This document shows positions 7,923 through 15,265 of a stretch of 31,434 bases of DNA, one piece after another (the first letter of the stretch is position 1; the number at the start of each line of letters is the position of its first letter). The notes under the pieces were generated by a model. That model saw nothing but the letters and a program-made list of their open reading frames with translations, searched no databases and was not told the DNA's origin. Source of the DNA: a virus; the IMG/VR virus record IMGVR_UViG_3300018481_000056, positions 1 through 31,434 of that record. One strand, written 5' to 3'. A program made the position numbers and the translations under genes.

Positions 7923-8728
7923 CACTGCACCTTCACTCTCACGCCTGCTCGGTAGCAGTCGACGGCGGCAACGTACATCCGCTCCAACAGGGCGATCTGG
8001 TCGTTCGTGGTTTGGTTGAGACCGGACTGGAAAATGGTGTCGCTGCGTGCGAGCACCACCTCGCCGGTTGCGTACATCCACAACTCGCCGACAGCGGGAG
8101 CAGCACCGGCAGGGGAGGCGTTGGCGGGCAACTCGTAGCCGCCACCAGACGCCAACTTCGATCCCTGCTTGGTGTAGAACTTGCTGCCCTCCAAAGTGAT
8201 CCCTGCGCCTGTACCGGCCAGCAGCGAGCCGATGGAGCGAGGAGCGTGGATGGTGGGGACTCCGGCGTACTTGGTTGCGGCGTGACCTTCGAGTAGCGCC
8301 AGGCCCACTGCTGGGCTGACAGCACCAGCGGCAGGGGTCAGGTCGGTCGCGCCTGCTTCGGACAGGATCGAGGTCATCACGGCCTGCTCAACGCCAACCG
8401 ACTCCTGCGCGGTGAACACCGTCTGCAAGTTCGACTCGGCCTCTGACATCAGGAAGCCGGGGCCTTTGCAGAGGTAGCCGGTGTAGACCACGAACCGGAT
8501 GCCGTCGATCCATGTCGATGCCCTGTCGAACACCTTCGTCGCCGGAGGCGTCGGGCAGGGGAACGTGGTAACCGCGCCAGTGTTGACGCAGTTGAAGGAC
8601 TCAGCCATGTCAGTTGGGTCGAGCCATTCCAAACCCTCATGCACGGTGGCGATATCGAGCAGTTCGCCGGGCCGAGCAGTGATCGGCGGGATGGTGATTC
8701 GTGCAGGTCGCACGATCTGAGTTGTCAT
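7922..8728 (-). CDS. Second capsid-type protein (possible pentamer or auxiliary head protein)
   Basis: A 268-residue protein directly after the major capsid gene. It carries 'GVEQAVMTSILSEAGA' and 'GVPTIHAPRSIGSLLAGTGAG', then 'TKQGSKLASGGGYELP' and 'WMYATGEVVLARSD'. These are reminiscent of the spine helix, P-domain and late strand order of HK97-fold capsid proteins. Some actinophages encode separate hexamer and pentamer capsid proteins in adjacent genes, and this pair matches that layout. It lacks the long charged N-terminus of its neighbour, so it would not need the same processing. Start: ATG at 8728 with GGGAGGCG shortly upstream. Alternative: a large decoration protein. The fold is inferred, not shown. 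Confidence 0.6.
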   Translation of the reverse strand: MTTQIVRPARITIPPITARPGELLDIATVHEGLEWLDPTDMAESFNCVNTGAVTTFPCPTPPATKVFDRASTWIDGIRFVVYTGYLCKGPGFLMSEAESNLQTVFTAQESVGVEQAVMTSILSEAGATDLTPAAGAVSPAVGLALLEGHAATKYAGVPTIHAPRSIGSLLAGTGAGITLEGSKFYTKQGSKLASGGGYELPANASPAGAAPAVGELWMYATGEVVLARSDTIFQSGLNQTTNDQIALLERMYVAAVDCYRAGVRVKVQ

Positions 8729-8791
8729 CTGCGCCTCCCTTCTCGATCAGTGGTGGGCGGGTCGCGCCTGCCCGCCCTCCACGTCAGGGGT

Positions 8792-10435
8792 TTACGCGCA
8801 GGTCAGGTTCGCGGAACCTGTACGACCGGCGTTGCAGACAGGCAGCGTGACGAGGATCGCCTCGTTGCACATCTTGGCGACGGCGACACCCTGCTCGAAG
8901 AACAGCGCCGTGTAGACGTTGGTCGCAAGCGAGGCGGCGTCGTAGACCGCGTTCAGGTTGATGACATCGTTGGTCAACTTCACGAACGAGCCAGCCGGGT
9001 ACATGAGCGCCTGGAACGTGGTCGGGTACGCCTGCGCGGGCAGGGTGCCTGCCGGGAAGGTGTCCTGCCAGTCGTAGACGAATGTGACACTCAGGTGGCG
9101 GGCCGCGAAGTGGGCCGTGATGACCTGATCGGTGACGACCTCGGGAGCGACACCCATGCGGTTGCTGAGGTCGGAGCGGATCGCGCCCTTCACCCAGAAC
9201 GGGACGACAACTTCAAGGGTCTGGTTCATGCCCAGGCGGTACTTGCTGCGGAGACCATCAGCCAGCATTTCGAGCGAACCGAGCGTGTCGCCAGCGGTTG
9301 TGCCGAGGCCAGTGACGGTCTTGGCTGCACCGGCTGCGGTGGTCAGTGCGGCGAGCACCTTGGCGTTGATCTTGTGCTGGTGGGCGATCATCGCGCCGGA
9401 CAGCCAGCGCTGCACCAACTCGGGGTACGCGGCCTGCGTCAAGATCGGTGCCTTGATGCAGAGACCACACACGTCGAGGCGGACTTCGACGAACGGCGGG
9501 CACGGAACTTCGTAGCAGGTCTTGGCAGTGCCGGAGATCGCCTGCGCCTCGGTCTGGCAGAAGCCGACCGCTGAGTAGATCGCGGAGAAGTCAGGGCCGG
9601 ACGTGTACTTGATGCCGCCACGGGAGGCGTTGACCTCGGGTACCGACAGGATGCCGTCAAGTGTCTCGCCGCCACACAGGTCGTAGATCGTCTCGGACGG
9701 GGCACACCAGCCACCGGCAGCGACGAGGGAGTCGCCGGGGAGGCGCTGCTCCTGGCTGGCGTAGGTCAGGATTTCCATGTCGTCGGAGTGACGGTCGATC
9801 GTCAGTTCCTCGGGGAAGTCGAGGTGGAACTGGGCGACGCCAACGTGGCGAAGGTCCTCGGTCTGGCCGTCGCCGGACGGGGTGCCGAAGCCCTTCATGC
9901 GGTTGACCATCGCCTTGCCGACTTGGGTGAGGTCGTCACCAAGGTCGGAGCCGGTGGCGAAGTCAGGTACGTCGGCAGCAGCAGTGATGGTGACTGGGCG
10001 CTTCGTGGCAACAGCGGGTGCCGGTGGGCGGGCCGTGCGCTTGGCGACGGCTGCAACGGTGCTCTTGGCGGCTACCGGAACCGGCTCAGCGTCAACGACC
10101 TCTGCCTCTGGCTCGACGATCTCAGCGTCCACGATGTCCTCATCCTTGGCGTCGTCAGTGCCCTCGGCCTCGGCCTCGGCGGCGTCCTTCTGGTCCTCGT
10201 CGAAACGCTTTTTCAGAGCCTCACGACGGGAGATGAGTTCGGCGGCTGCCGTCTCACGCGCTGTCCGCTCAACAGCGATGGCGTCGATGTGCTCAGCCAG
10301 GCCCTCGGCCTCGGCGACTTCATCGGCGGTGGGAGCGTCTGCATTGGCGATCTTGTCGAACGCCTCACGCACTTCGGTGGCGTACTCAGCCAACCGCTCG
10401 TCGGAAAGTTCATTCAGATTGGTCAGAAGGTCCAC
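8792..10435 (-). CDS. Major capsid protein with N-terminal scaffold-like domain
   Basis: A 547-residue protein. Residues 1-75 are a helical, charged segment (LTNLNELSDERLAEYATEVR onward) typical of the delta/scaffolding domain fused to capsid proteins of HK97-like phages. Residues about 85-150 switch from very acidic (DEDIVDAEIVEPEAE) to Ala/Lys-rich (VAKRTARPPAPAVATKRP), a plausible protease-sensitive linker. The remaining about 390 residues hold a cysteine-containing capsid domain with 'PPFVEVRLDVCGLCIKAPI' and 'ALMYPAGSFVKLTNDVINL'. It follows the protease and portal in the operon after the lysis/fibre block. Upstream lie a palindrome and a strong hairpin terminator, and capsid mRNA may be initiated or processed there. 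The capsid role is well supported by size, position and N-terminal architecture. Confidence 0.8.
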   Translation of the reverse strand: MDLLTNLNELSDERLAEYATEVREAFDKIANADAPTADEVAEAEGLAEHIDAIAVERTARETAAAELISRREALKKRFDEDQKDAAEAEAEGTDDAKDEDIVDAEIVEPEAEVVDAEPVPVAAKSTVAAVAKRTARPPAPAVATKRPVTITAAADVPDFATGSDLGDDLTQVGKAMVNRMKGFGTPSGDGQTEDLRHVGVAQFHLDFPEELTIDRHSDDMEILTYASQEQRLPGDSLVAAGGWCAPSETIYDLCGGETLDGILSVPEVNASRGGIKYTSGPDFSAIYSAVGFCQTEAQAISGTAKTCYEVPCPPFVEVRLDVCGLCIKAPILTQAAYPELVQRWLSGAMIAHQHKINAKVLAALTTAAGAAKTVTGLGTTAGDTLGSLEMLADGLRSKYRLGMNQTLEVVVPFWVKGAIRSDLSNRMGVAPEVVTDQVITAHFAARHLSVTFVYDWQDTFPAGTLPAQAYPTTFQALMYPAGSFVKLTNDVINLNAVYDAASLATNVYTALFFEQGVAVAKMCNEAILVTLPVCNAGRTGSANLTCA

Positions 10436-10534
10436 GGTGGACTCCTACGTCGAGTTACGGACTGAGAGTGCGCTATGCGCTGACGCCACCGGACACCAAG
10501 GTCTAGGGACACTTCTGAAAGGGACCGTACACCC

Positions 10535-10568
10535 AAAGAGACCCGCCTGGATACAGACGGGTCTCTTT
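10535..10568. terminator. Bidirectional-type hairpin upstream of capsid gene
   Basis: Perfect 11-bp stem AAAGAGACCCG (10535-10545) / CGGGTCTCTTT (10558-10568) with a 12-nt loop. The A-rich left arm and T-rich right arm give a short U-run in either direction. It lies between the glycosidase stop and the capsid start and touches the palindrome at 10566-10581. It probably limits read-through from the fibre/lysis block into the capsid gene. Confidence 0.75.
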
Positions 10569-10581
10569 AGTGGGTACTAAA
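10566..10581. promoter_or_regulatory. Palindrome copy 2 (late operon)
   Basis: TTTAGTGGGTACTAAA, a 16-bp variant with one mismatch between arms. It overlaps the last three bases of the hairpin terminator between the glycosidase and capsid genes. Confidence 0.8.
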
Positions 10582-10589
10582 CGGCGGGC

Positions 10590-11549
10590 TTACAGCCTGT
10601 ACCACTGCTTCGCGGCAGCGTCGCTCATGTGGTAGTCGGGCAGATCGGCGGACACCTGCGAGTGCCACCAGTGCGCCCAAGTGGCGTTCTTGTCTGCCCA
10701 GGTCCGAGCCTTCGCAGCCCAGGCAGCCTGCTTCGCTTGGTCCGGGTACGGCGAGGAGAGTTCACCGATCAGCAGCGGCTTGTTGATGGACTTGGCGTAG
10801 GTAGCCAGCGCATCCATCCGAGGCGAAGGCTCCTCGTAATTCGGGGAGTAGCAGTCCGCACCCCAGAAGTCACACTTGGCGAGCGGGGCCTCGTTCTTCT
10901 TCCAGATCGAGTCGTACAGACCCCATGCAGGTTTCTTGCTGGAGTCGTAGACCATGCCGTTGTGGATCGGGCCGAACTTCTTGCCCTGGGCATGTGCCAG
11001 GTCGGCCAACTGGTTGCAGCCCTGGGTGTAGGCGGAGATGGACAGCGAGCCGTCCTTAATGTTGCCATCGTGCTCGTGGTAGTAGGTCGTCAGAATCTCC
11101 GCGTCAGCGGGGCACGACTTCAAGAAGTTGGTGATGTTGTTCGGGGCGGTGAAGGCGTTGCCCGAACTGCCGTCAGGCTTGAACGAGATCGAGAACGACC
11201 GGCAGCCGTACTTGGTGTAGGCGTCGACCAACTGCTTGTGCCCTGACCACGTTTGCGCGCTCCTCATCTCACCAGGCTGGAAGAAGTACCTCAGCGTGCC
11301 GAACGACTTCACGGCGGCGTTGATCGCAAACTTGGTGGAGATGGACTGGCCGATCTTCCTGTCCGTAGGGGTTGGCGTGGGCGGCTCTGGTTCAGGCTCA
11401 GGCTCGACGACCGGGGGCGGGGTGGTGGGACTGCCCGCATTCATCGCATCAGCAGCGGCGTTGGCCTTCGCCAGCGATGCCTTCCGGATGGCGTCGCGGT
11501 CGGTGTCGGCTGTTTTGAGTGCAGCCTTCAAATCCTCATAGTTACCCAT
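10590..11549 (-). CDS. GH26-like glycoside hydrolase, probable virion-associated or lysis enzyme
   Basis: A 319-residue protein. Residues 1-40 are an Ala/Lys/Asp-rich helix. [18 protein letters not shown] linker follows, and from about residue 64 there is a TIM-barrel-like domain. 'TTYYHEHDGN' (about residues 157-166) resembles the acid/base Glu motif (H-E-x-[ND]) of clan A, GH26-type glycosidases, and 'PLLIGELSSP' (about residues 259-268) looks like the nucleophile Glu strand. Between them, 'CDFWGADCYSPNY' fits a substrate-loop Trp/Tyr region. The polysaccharide target cannot be read from sequence; capsule, arabinogalactan or other wall glycans are possible. Neighbours are minor tail genes and tiny membrane proteins, so either a tail depolymerase or a lysis accessory is plausible. 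The GH family call is moderate. Confidence 0.65.
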   Translation of the reverse strand: MGNYEDLKAALKTADTDRDAIRKASLAKANAAADAMNAGSPTTPPPVVEPEPEPEPPTPTPTDRKIGQSISTKFAINAAVKSFGTLRYFFQPGEMRSAQTWSGHKQLVDAYTKYGCRSFSISFKPDGSSGNAFTAPNNITNFLKSCPADAEILTTYYHEHDGNIKDGSLSISAYTQGCNQLADLAHAQGKKFGPIHNGMVYDSSKKPAWGLYDSIWKKNEAPLAKCDFWGADCYSPNYEEPSPRMDALATYAKSINKPLLIGELSSPYPDQAKQAAWAAKARTWADKNATWAHWWHSQVSADLPDYHMSDAAAKQWYRL

Positions 11550-11581
11550 GCGGCGATCTTGGCACGGCGTTTACAAAACGT

Positions 11582-11701
11582 CTAGCCCTGCCGACGCCAA
11601 CTGAGTTCACCGCCGACGTACAGGTACATGAAGGCGCAGACGCACACCATCAGCGCGATCAGCGCCCAACCCATCCACTCCGGATCGCGGTCTGGTCTCA
11701 C
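11582..11701 (-). CDS. 39-residue single-span membrane protein
   Basis: It starts at GTG in a GTGA overlap with the preceding 34-residue gene. The sequence begins MRPDRDPEW, followed by one membrane span (MGWALIALMVCVCAFMYLYV) and a short basic tail ending RRQG. This is the last of three consecutive tiny membrane proteins before the glycosidase gene. The overlap and hydrophobic pattern support a real gene; the function is unknown, with holin or spanin-accessory roles possible. Confidence 0.7.
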   Translation of the reverse strand: MRPDRDPEWMGWALIALMVCVCAFMYLYVGGELSWRRQG

Positions 11702-11802
11702 CAGACGTTCGGGTTCGCGACCACGCCCACACCGCACATGATGAGTACCAGCAGCACGACTACGGCCAGCAGTAGCACCGTATTCAGATCAACCCTGTTC
11801 AT
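11698..11802 (-). CDS. 34-residue single-span membrane protein
   Basis: This gene has one of the strongest ribosome sites in the window: GGAGGAGG 4 nt before the ATG. The product is MNRVDLNT, then a Val/Leu-rich span of about 20 residues, then a GVGVVANPNVW tail. It is much too short for ordinary annotation thresholds. The ribosome site and the GTGA overlap with the next gene argue it is translated. Function unknown; tiny hydrophobic phage proteins of this type are often holins or lysis regulators. Confidence 0.75.
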   Translation of the reverse strand: MNRVDLNTVLLLAVVVLLVLIMCGVGVVANPNVW

Positions 11803-11830
11803 GGGGCCTCCTCCGTCGCCTCATTGTCGG

Positions 11831-11998
11831 CTAGTTCACGAAGGCGCGCCACAAGATGACCCCGACAATCCCGACTACAGCCAGTCCAACGACTGCGACT
11901 TGTGCCAGTTTGCTCCGGCGATGAAAGCGGGCATCGCCGTCCTCGCCCTCCTCGTGGTCCCTCTCGATAATCAGGAACCACACGAAACGCCAACCCAT
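11831..11998 (-). CDS. 55-residue protein with C-terminal membrane span
   Basis: The ATG lies 1 nt after the TGA of the upstream minor tail gene. The first part (MGWRFVWFLIIERDHEEGED) begins with a short hydrophobic stretch and continues into an acidic/histidine segment. Residues about 33-50 form a clear membrane span (AQVAVVGLAVVGIVGVILW), followed by RAFVN. It is transcribed first in a group of three tiny membrane proteins. It could be a holin-type protein, but no family is recognised. Confidence 0.7.
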   Translation of the reverse strand: MGWRFVWFLIIERDHEEGEDGDARFHRRSKLAQVAVVGLAVVGIVGVILWRAFVN

Positions 11999-11999
11999 A

Positions 12000-12809
12000 T
12001 CAGGGTGTGTAGTTGATCGCGGCGAGTCCTGCACCCCAGACAGCGCTGGTACAGGTACCGGATGCGGATCGGGTACCTGCCGCTGGGGACACTCGATAGC
12101 CGAGTGAGCCACTTCGATCCGAGGTGCCGGAAGCGGTGGCAGCCTCGCCGATCTTGGTGAAGCCACCGCCGTAGCCGTAGGGCGGTGTCGCCCCTGTGCC
12201 GATGGTCTCCACCAGATCAAGGGTCGGGTTCGCAGCAGGGGTGGCCTGGCTACCAGTAGCCCAGGCAGCCGAACTGCTGGTTGCATAGATGACGGTGCCG
12301 TCGATGGTGGTGTCGGGGAACACGCCGGAGAACCAGGCGACGACGGCAGTGTGCCGGTTCCTGGCTCCCCCTGAGTGAGTGAAGGTGATGGTGTTGCCTG
12401 CGTTGATCTGCCGGGTGGTCTTGCAGACCCAGAGGTAGGCACCGACGTTGGTGGTCGCCACCCAGTCGTCGGCGGAGCGCCGAGCATAGGAGTTGGCGGT
12501 CCCGGCTGAGGCCGAGTTGTCGGCCATCGACAGGCCGGTCATCATAATGCCGTTGACGGGGGCGGAGACGACCAGCAGCGACCCGGCAGGAATGGTCTTA
12601 CCGACCGGGACAGGGATGGCGTAGGTCGAGGTGCTGGCGTAGGTGGTGTCGACGTGGGTGAACGAGTCGACCAGGGCCGGAGGAACGGGCGGTGGCGCAC
12701 CACCGGGCACCCAGATTTCGGTGGAGCCGAGCATCACCTTCGACACCTGAGTGGCACCGAACCGCAGATCGGCGACATCGACCCCACCCAGTTTCAGGTC
12801 GTTGGTCAC
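12000..12809 (-). CDS. Minor tail / fibre protein
   Basis: A 269-residue protein starting with GTG in a GTGA overlap with the upstream 27-residue gene. The N-terminus 'LKLGGVDVADLRFGATQVSKVMLGSTEIW' is the short beta motif ('K-L-G-x-x-x-V-x-x-x-x-x-G-x-x-x-V') that opens many actinophage minor tail proteins. After a Pro-rich linker (GGAPPPVPPALV), residues 45-269 form a beta-rich domain ending YTP, similar in texture to phage adhesins. It follows the collagen-like fibre gene and precedes tiny membrane proteins. A structural, host-contact role is inferred. Confidence 0.65.
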   Translation of the reverse strand: MTNDLKLGGVDVADLRFGATQVSKVMLGSTEIWVPGGAPPPVPPALVDSFTHVDTTYASTSTYAIPVPVGKTIPAGSLLVVSAPVNGIMMTGLSMADNSASAGTANSYARRSADDWVATTNVGAYLWVCKTTRQINAGNTITFTHSGGARNRHTAVVAWFSGVFPDTTIDGTVIYATSSSAAWATGSQATPAANPTLDLVETIGTGATPPYGYGGGFTKIGEAATASGTSDRSGSLGYRVSPAAGTRSASGTCTSAVWGAGLAAINYTP

Positions 12810-12889
12810 TTCGGCCTCCGCAGGAACCAGTACAGGACCACGATCGCCGCGACGATGAGGATGAGGGAGATCACTACACCGGGACGCAT
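12806..12889 (-). CDS. 27-residue single-span membrane peptide
   Basis: The ATG begins 1 nt after the stop of the collagen-like gene, and its TGA overlaps the next GTG start. The sequence MRPGVV is followed by a span (ISLILIVAAIVVLYWFL) and a basic tail RRPK, giving a positive-inside orientation with the C-terminus in the cytoplasm. The gapless placement between two genes and the hydrophobic pattern support a real gene. Function unknown. Confidence 0.65.
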   Translation of the reverse strand: MRPGVVISLILIVAAIVVLYWFLRRPK

Positions 12890-12890
12890 A

Positions 12891-13976
12891 TCAGCCCACG
12901 ATGAAGTAGAGGCAGTTCGCGTCCTTGGTGCCAATCGCGTCGTACTGGGCCTGGGTCAGCACCCGCTGTACCGGCTGGGTCTGTACCCCCTCGTTGTTGG
13001 GTCGGCGGAAGTTACCTGCCGCGTACATGCCTGCCTCGTCGATGCCCCATAGCACCGTCGCGGAGTCGCGAGCCAACTCCACGTCCGCGATGTAACCGCT
13101 ATGCGGCGTGTTCGCGACTGCGTTCCGGGCGTGGACTCGGAAGCCCACCGTGTCGACCTTCGCGGGAGTGACCCGCAGTTCGCCATACTCGTTGTTCCAG
13201 CAGACGAGGAATTTAGTGCCCACTAAAGGGTCGTAGTACCAGGCCCAACGGTTCGGCCAGCCAGCAGTCGCGGAGCCGTCGTCGAGGACAGTGATCTCGG
13301 TGACCTGCTGCAACGCGGTCAGGTTGAGCGGATTCGGCACCACACCCGGCACACCCTGCACGCCTTGGATGCCTTGCGGGCCTTGTGCTCCTGCGGTGCC
13401 AGCAGTACCAGCGGTGCCCTGCGCACCAGTCTCGCCGGGGACACCTTGGATGCCTTGCGGACCTGCCGAGCCGGGTGGGCCAGCCACCCCCTGGATACCT
13501 TGCGGACCTTGCGGGCCGACGATCTGTCCAGCGTCTACCCAGGCGGAGAGGTTCTGTGGGGCGACGTACAGGTTGCCGTCTGCGGTGACGATCCATGCGT
13601 CACCAGGCTGAGCAGCCGCGATCGACGGGAGTGCGGCGATGGTGGCCTTCTCACCGAGGATGTCGACTCCGTAGCCGGGTGAGCCTTGGATGCCCTGCAC
13701 GCCCTGCGGACCAGTTGAGCCAGGTGCTCCCTGGCTTCCTGCGATGCCTTGCTCACCCTCATCCCCCTTCGGGCCTTCGATGCCCTGGGGACCAACGGGT
13801 CCGGCCACGCCTTGGGCACCGGCAGCACCCTGTGCGCCAACGGGTCCGGCTGGACCGACAGGTCCGGGTGGACCTTGGCCGGTGATACCACCGTCGATCG
13901 TAACTTCGAGCATCGGACGATGCACTTCGACGAAAGAGGATTCCAGATCAACGGTGACTTCGAGGTCGGTGGTCAT
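12891..13976 (-). CDS. Collagen-like tail fibre protein
   Basis: A 361-residue protein. Residues 1-30 form a short N-terminal head likely to attach to the tail. Two blocks of Gly-X-Y collagen repeats follow (about residues 33-102 and 152-211), separated by a module containing '[31 protein letters not shown]', which is common in phage fibres. The C-terminal about 145 residues are a globular beta domain ending in '[22 protein letters not shown]', a frequent phage fibre tip motif. Collagen repeats form trimeric rods. The 5' end overlaps the preceding gene by 4 bp. A palindrome copy lies inside at 13212-13227, encoding Leu-Val-Gly-Thr-Lys. Confidence 0.85.
   Translation of the reverse strand: MTTDLEVTVDLESSFVEVHRPMLEVTIDGGITGQGPPGPVGPAGPVGAQGAAGAQGVAGPVGPQGIEGPKGDEGEQGIAGSQGAPGSTGPQGVQGIQGSPGYGVDILGEKATIAALPSIAAAQPGDAWIVTADGNLYVAPQNLSAWVDAGQIVGPQGPQGIQGVAGPPGSAGPQGIQGVPGETGAQGTAGTAGTAGAQGPQGIQGVQGVPGVVPNPLNLTALQQVTEITVLDDGSATAGWPNRWAWYYDPLVGTKFLVCWNNEYGELRVTPAKVDTVGFRVHARNAVANTPHSGYIADVELARDSATVLWGIDEAGMYAAGNFRRPNNEGVQTQPVQRVLTQAQYDAIGTKDANCLYFIVG
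13212..13227. promoter_or_regulatory. Palindrome copy 3 (inside collagen-like gene)
   Basis: TTTAGTGCCCACTAAA, a perfect 7-2-7 inverted repeat. On the coding strand it reads TTA-GTG-GGC-ACT-AAA in frame, using the rare Leu codon TTA. Confidence 0.9.
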
Positions 13977-14353
13977 CGGGTCACGTCATACTCTGCGGCG
14001 AACTTGCCCGCCACCAGGGTCACCGGGTCTTGACCATCCTCGATCTGCTGCAAGTCCCAGACGCCGGACCATTTCGTGGAACCATTCATCACGGCGGCTA
14101 CCTGATCGCCGGGCCAGCGGATCGAGAGTCTGCCTGCGGGGCCATCGGCGACACCTACCTCAGCGGTGATGGCTGCCGGGTCGGGGTCATTCGCTTTCTT
14201 CCTGGCCTGCGCAGCGAACGTCATCCCGGTGATGTCAGGGATCGCGTCGCCAGCGGTCAGATTGATGAACATCTGGTTGCGATCGTGCGCGCGGACGCCT
14301 TTCAGGTCCAGGCAGCCTGGACCCAGATCGCCGATCACGCACACGGTCGCCAT
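13973..14353 (-). CDS. Small tail-associated protein (BppU N-domain-like)
   Basis: A 126-residue protein overlapping the collagen-like fibre gene by ATGA. 'GVRAHDRNQMFINLTAGDAIPDITGMTFAAQARKKANDPDP' followed by 'GRLSIRWPGDQVAAV' and 'KWSGVWDLQQI' has the strand order and 'G-x-x-[WY]-D-[LV]-[QE]' ending of the small beta domain at the N-terminus of baseplate upper proteins. It may connect the following collagen fibre to the tail. AGAAAG lies upstream as a ribosome site. The functional call is inference from pattern and position. Confidence 0.55.
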   Translation of the reverse strand: MATVCVIGDLGPGCLDLKGVRAHDRNQMFINLTAGDAIPDITGMTFAAQARKKANDPDPAAITAEVGVADGPAGRLSIRWPGDQVAAVMNGSTKWSGVWDLQQIEDGQDPVTLVAGKFAAEYDVTR

Positions 14354-14366
14354 GTCATTCTTTCTG

Positions 14367-14552
14367 TCAGAACGGATCGCCGAGGTCAGTCACGCCGACC
14401 CCGAAGATGATGAGTAGCCCGACCAGCAGGGCAAGCGCGGACAGTACCGCTGCCGCTGTGGCGACACTCTTAATCTGCCGTAGTTGGTCCTGCACCTCAG
14501 TGGTGAGCACACGTCTCTTGGGATCATTGGGGATTGCGGACGGGTCTGTCAT
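14367..14552 (-). CDS. Candidate holin, one membrane span
   Basis: A 61-residue protein overlapping the endolysin stop as ATGA and preceded by a strong ribosome site (AGGAGAAGCC before ATG). Residues 1-32 are polar and helical (RRVLTTEVQDQLRQIKSVAT). Residues about 33-54 are one hydrophobic span (AAVLSALALLVGLLIIFGVGV), and the C-terminus is short and acidic. Coupling to the endolysin makes a holin or lysis-regulator role the simplest reading. Several other tiny membrane proteins are encoded nearby, so the true holin could be one of those. Confidence 0.65.
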   Translation of the reverse strand: MTDPSAIPNDPKRRVLTTEVQDQLRQIKSVATAAAVLSALALLVGLLIIFGVGVTDLGDPF

Positions 14553-15265
14553 GGCTTCTCCTCGATCACGTTGTAATTCGGGCCGAACAGTGCGTTCGCC
14601 TGCTTGTTAGTCCAGTTCTCCCCGGTGCCCTTGGAGTCCGGCCACACCTGCTGCATCCAGTATTTGGAGGCCGACACCACGTCAGCGGTGTACTTCGCGC
14701 CCTTCTTGCTCGGAGAGCCAAGGCCGGGCCTGCGGTTATCTGGAATCTGCTTGTGATGCTGCAACCGCCAGCGCAGTCGAGACACCGACTGACTGTTGTC
14801 CTGGCCCTTCTTCAACATCTCCACGTATACGTCGCCGGAGGCACGCCAGTCCTCAACATCACCACCGGCCTTGAGGTATGGAATCCAGATGCCGTTCAGG
14901 TCCTCCGACCAGCCCGCATAGTTCTGCGAGCGGCCCCAATAACGTTCCACCCAGGTCAGATTTTGAGTGGACACCTGGCCCGACCCTGGCATGTCGGTGC
15001 CACGGAACTTGTGTGAGTCGAAGTCCATCATCAGCCCGATGTGGCCGTAGCCCTTCGAGCCACCGAGCCAGAACACCGGGGCACCTGCTGGGGGAGTCCG
15101 ATCTCCTGGGTGCTTGTGCTCGGCTTGACGCCAGGCTTCGGCTGCGGAGAAGTCACGACTGCCGATTTCCAGCCAGGTCCGGACGTACGCCAGGCACTTG
15201 CCCTGTTCGCACGTCCGGTACCGATTGGCGTTGGCCTTGGCTTCCGCCGCTGTCTGTACGACCAT
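14549..15265 (-). CDS. Endolysin with CHAP-like peptidase domain
   Basis: A 238-residue protein. 'CEQGKCLAYVRTWLE' (about residues 19-33) supplies the catalytic Cys of a CHAP or NlpC/P60-type fold. 'PPAGAPVFWLGGSKGYGHIGLMM' (about residues 58-80) supplies the conserved PP-G-A/D-[LV]-V-F-W strand and the catalytic His, and an Asp/Asn lies shortly after in 'FRGTDMPG'. Such enzymes cut peptide or amide bonds in peptidoglycan. The C-terminal about 110 residues include 'RLRWRLQHHKQIPDNRRPGLGSPSKKGAKYTADVVSASKYWMQ', a likely wall-binding region. It overlaps the upstream gene as TGATG and the holin candidate as ATGA. Catalytic class (amidase or endopeptidase) is not determined. Confidence 0.8.
   Translation of the reverse strand: MVVQTAAEAKANANRYRTCEQGKCLAYVRTWLEIGSRDFSAAEAWRQAEHKHPGDRTPPAGAPVFWLGGSKGYGHIGLMMDFDSHKFRGTDMPGSGQVSTQNLTWVERYWGRSQNYAGWSEDLNGIWIPYLKAGGDVEDWRASGDVYVEMLKKGQDNSQSVSRLRWRLQHHKQIPDNRRPGLGSPSKKGAKYTADVVSASKYWMQQVWPDSKGTGENWTNKQANALFGPNYNVIEEKP

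Noticed and set aside
7923-8081. N-terminal extension of the small basic protein to 8081
   Set aside because: The extension lies wholly inside the upstream gene and is Arg-rich shadow sequence; the TGATG-coupled ATG at 7922 is the natural start.
8012-10580. Several plus-strand frames opposite the capsid genes
   Set aside because: Shadow frames of GC-rich genes without ribosome sites, and antisense to confident structural genes.
13365-13682. Plus-strand frames opposite the collagen repeats
   Set aside because: They are complements of Gly-X-Y repeats and have no other support.
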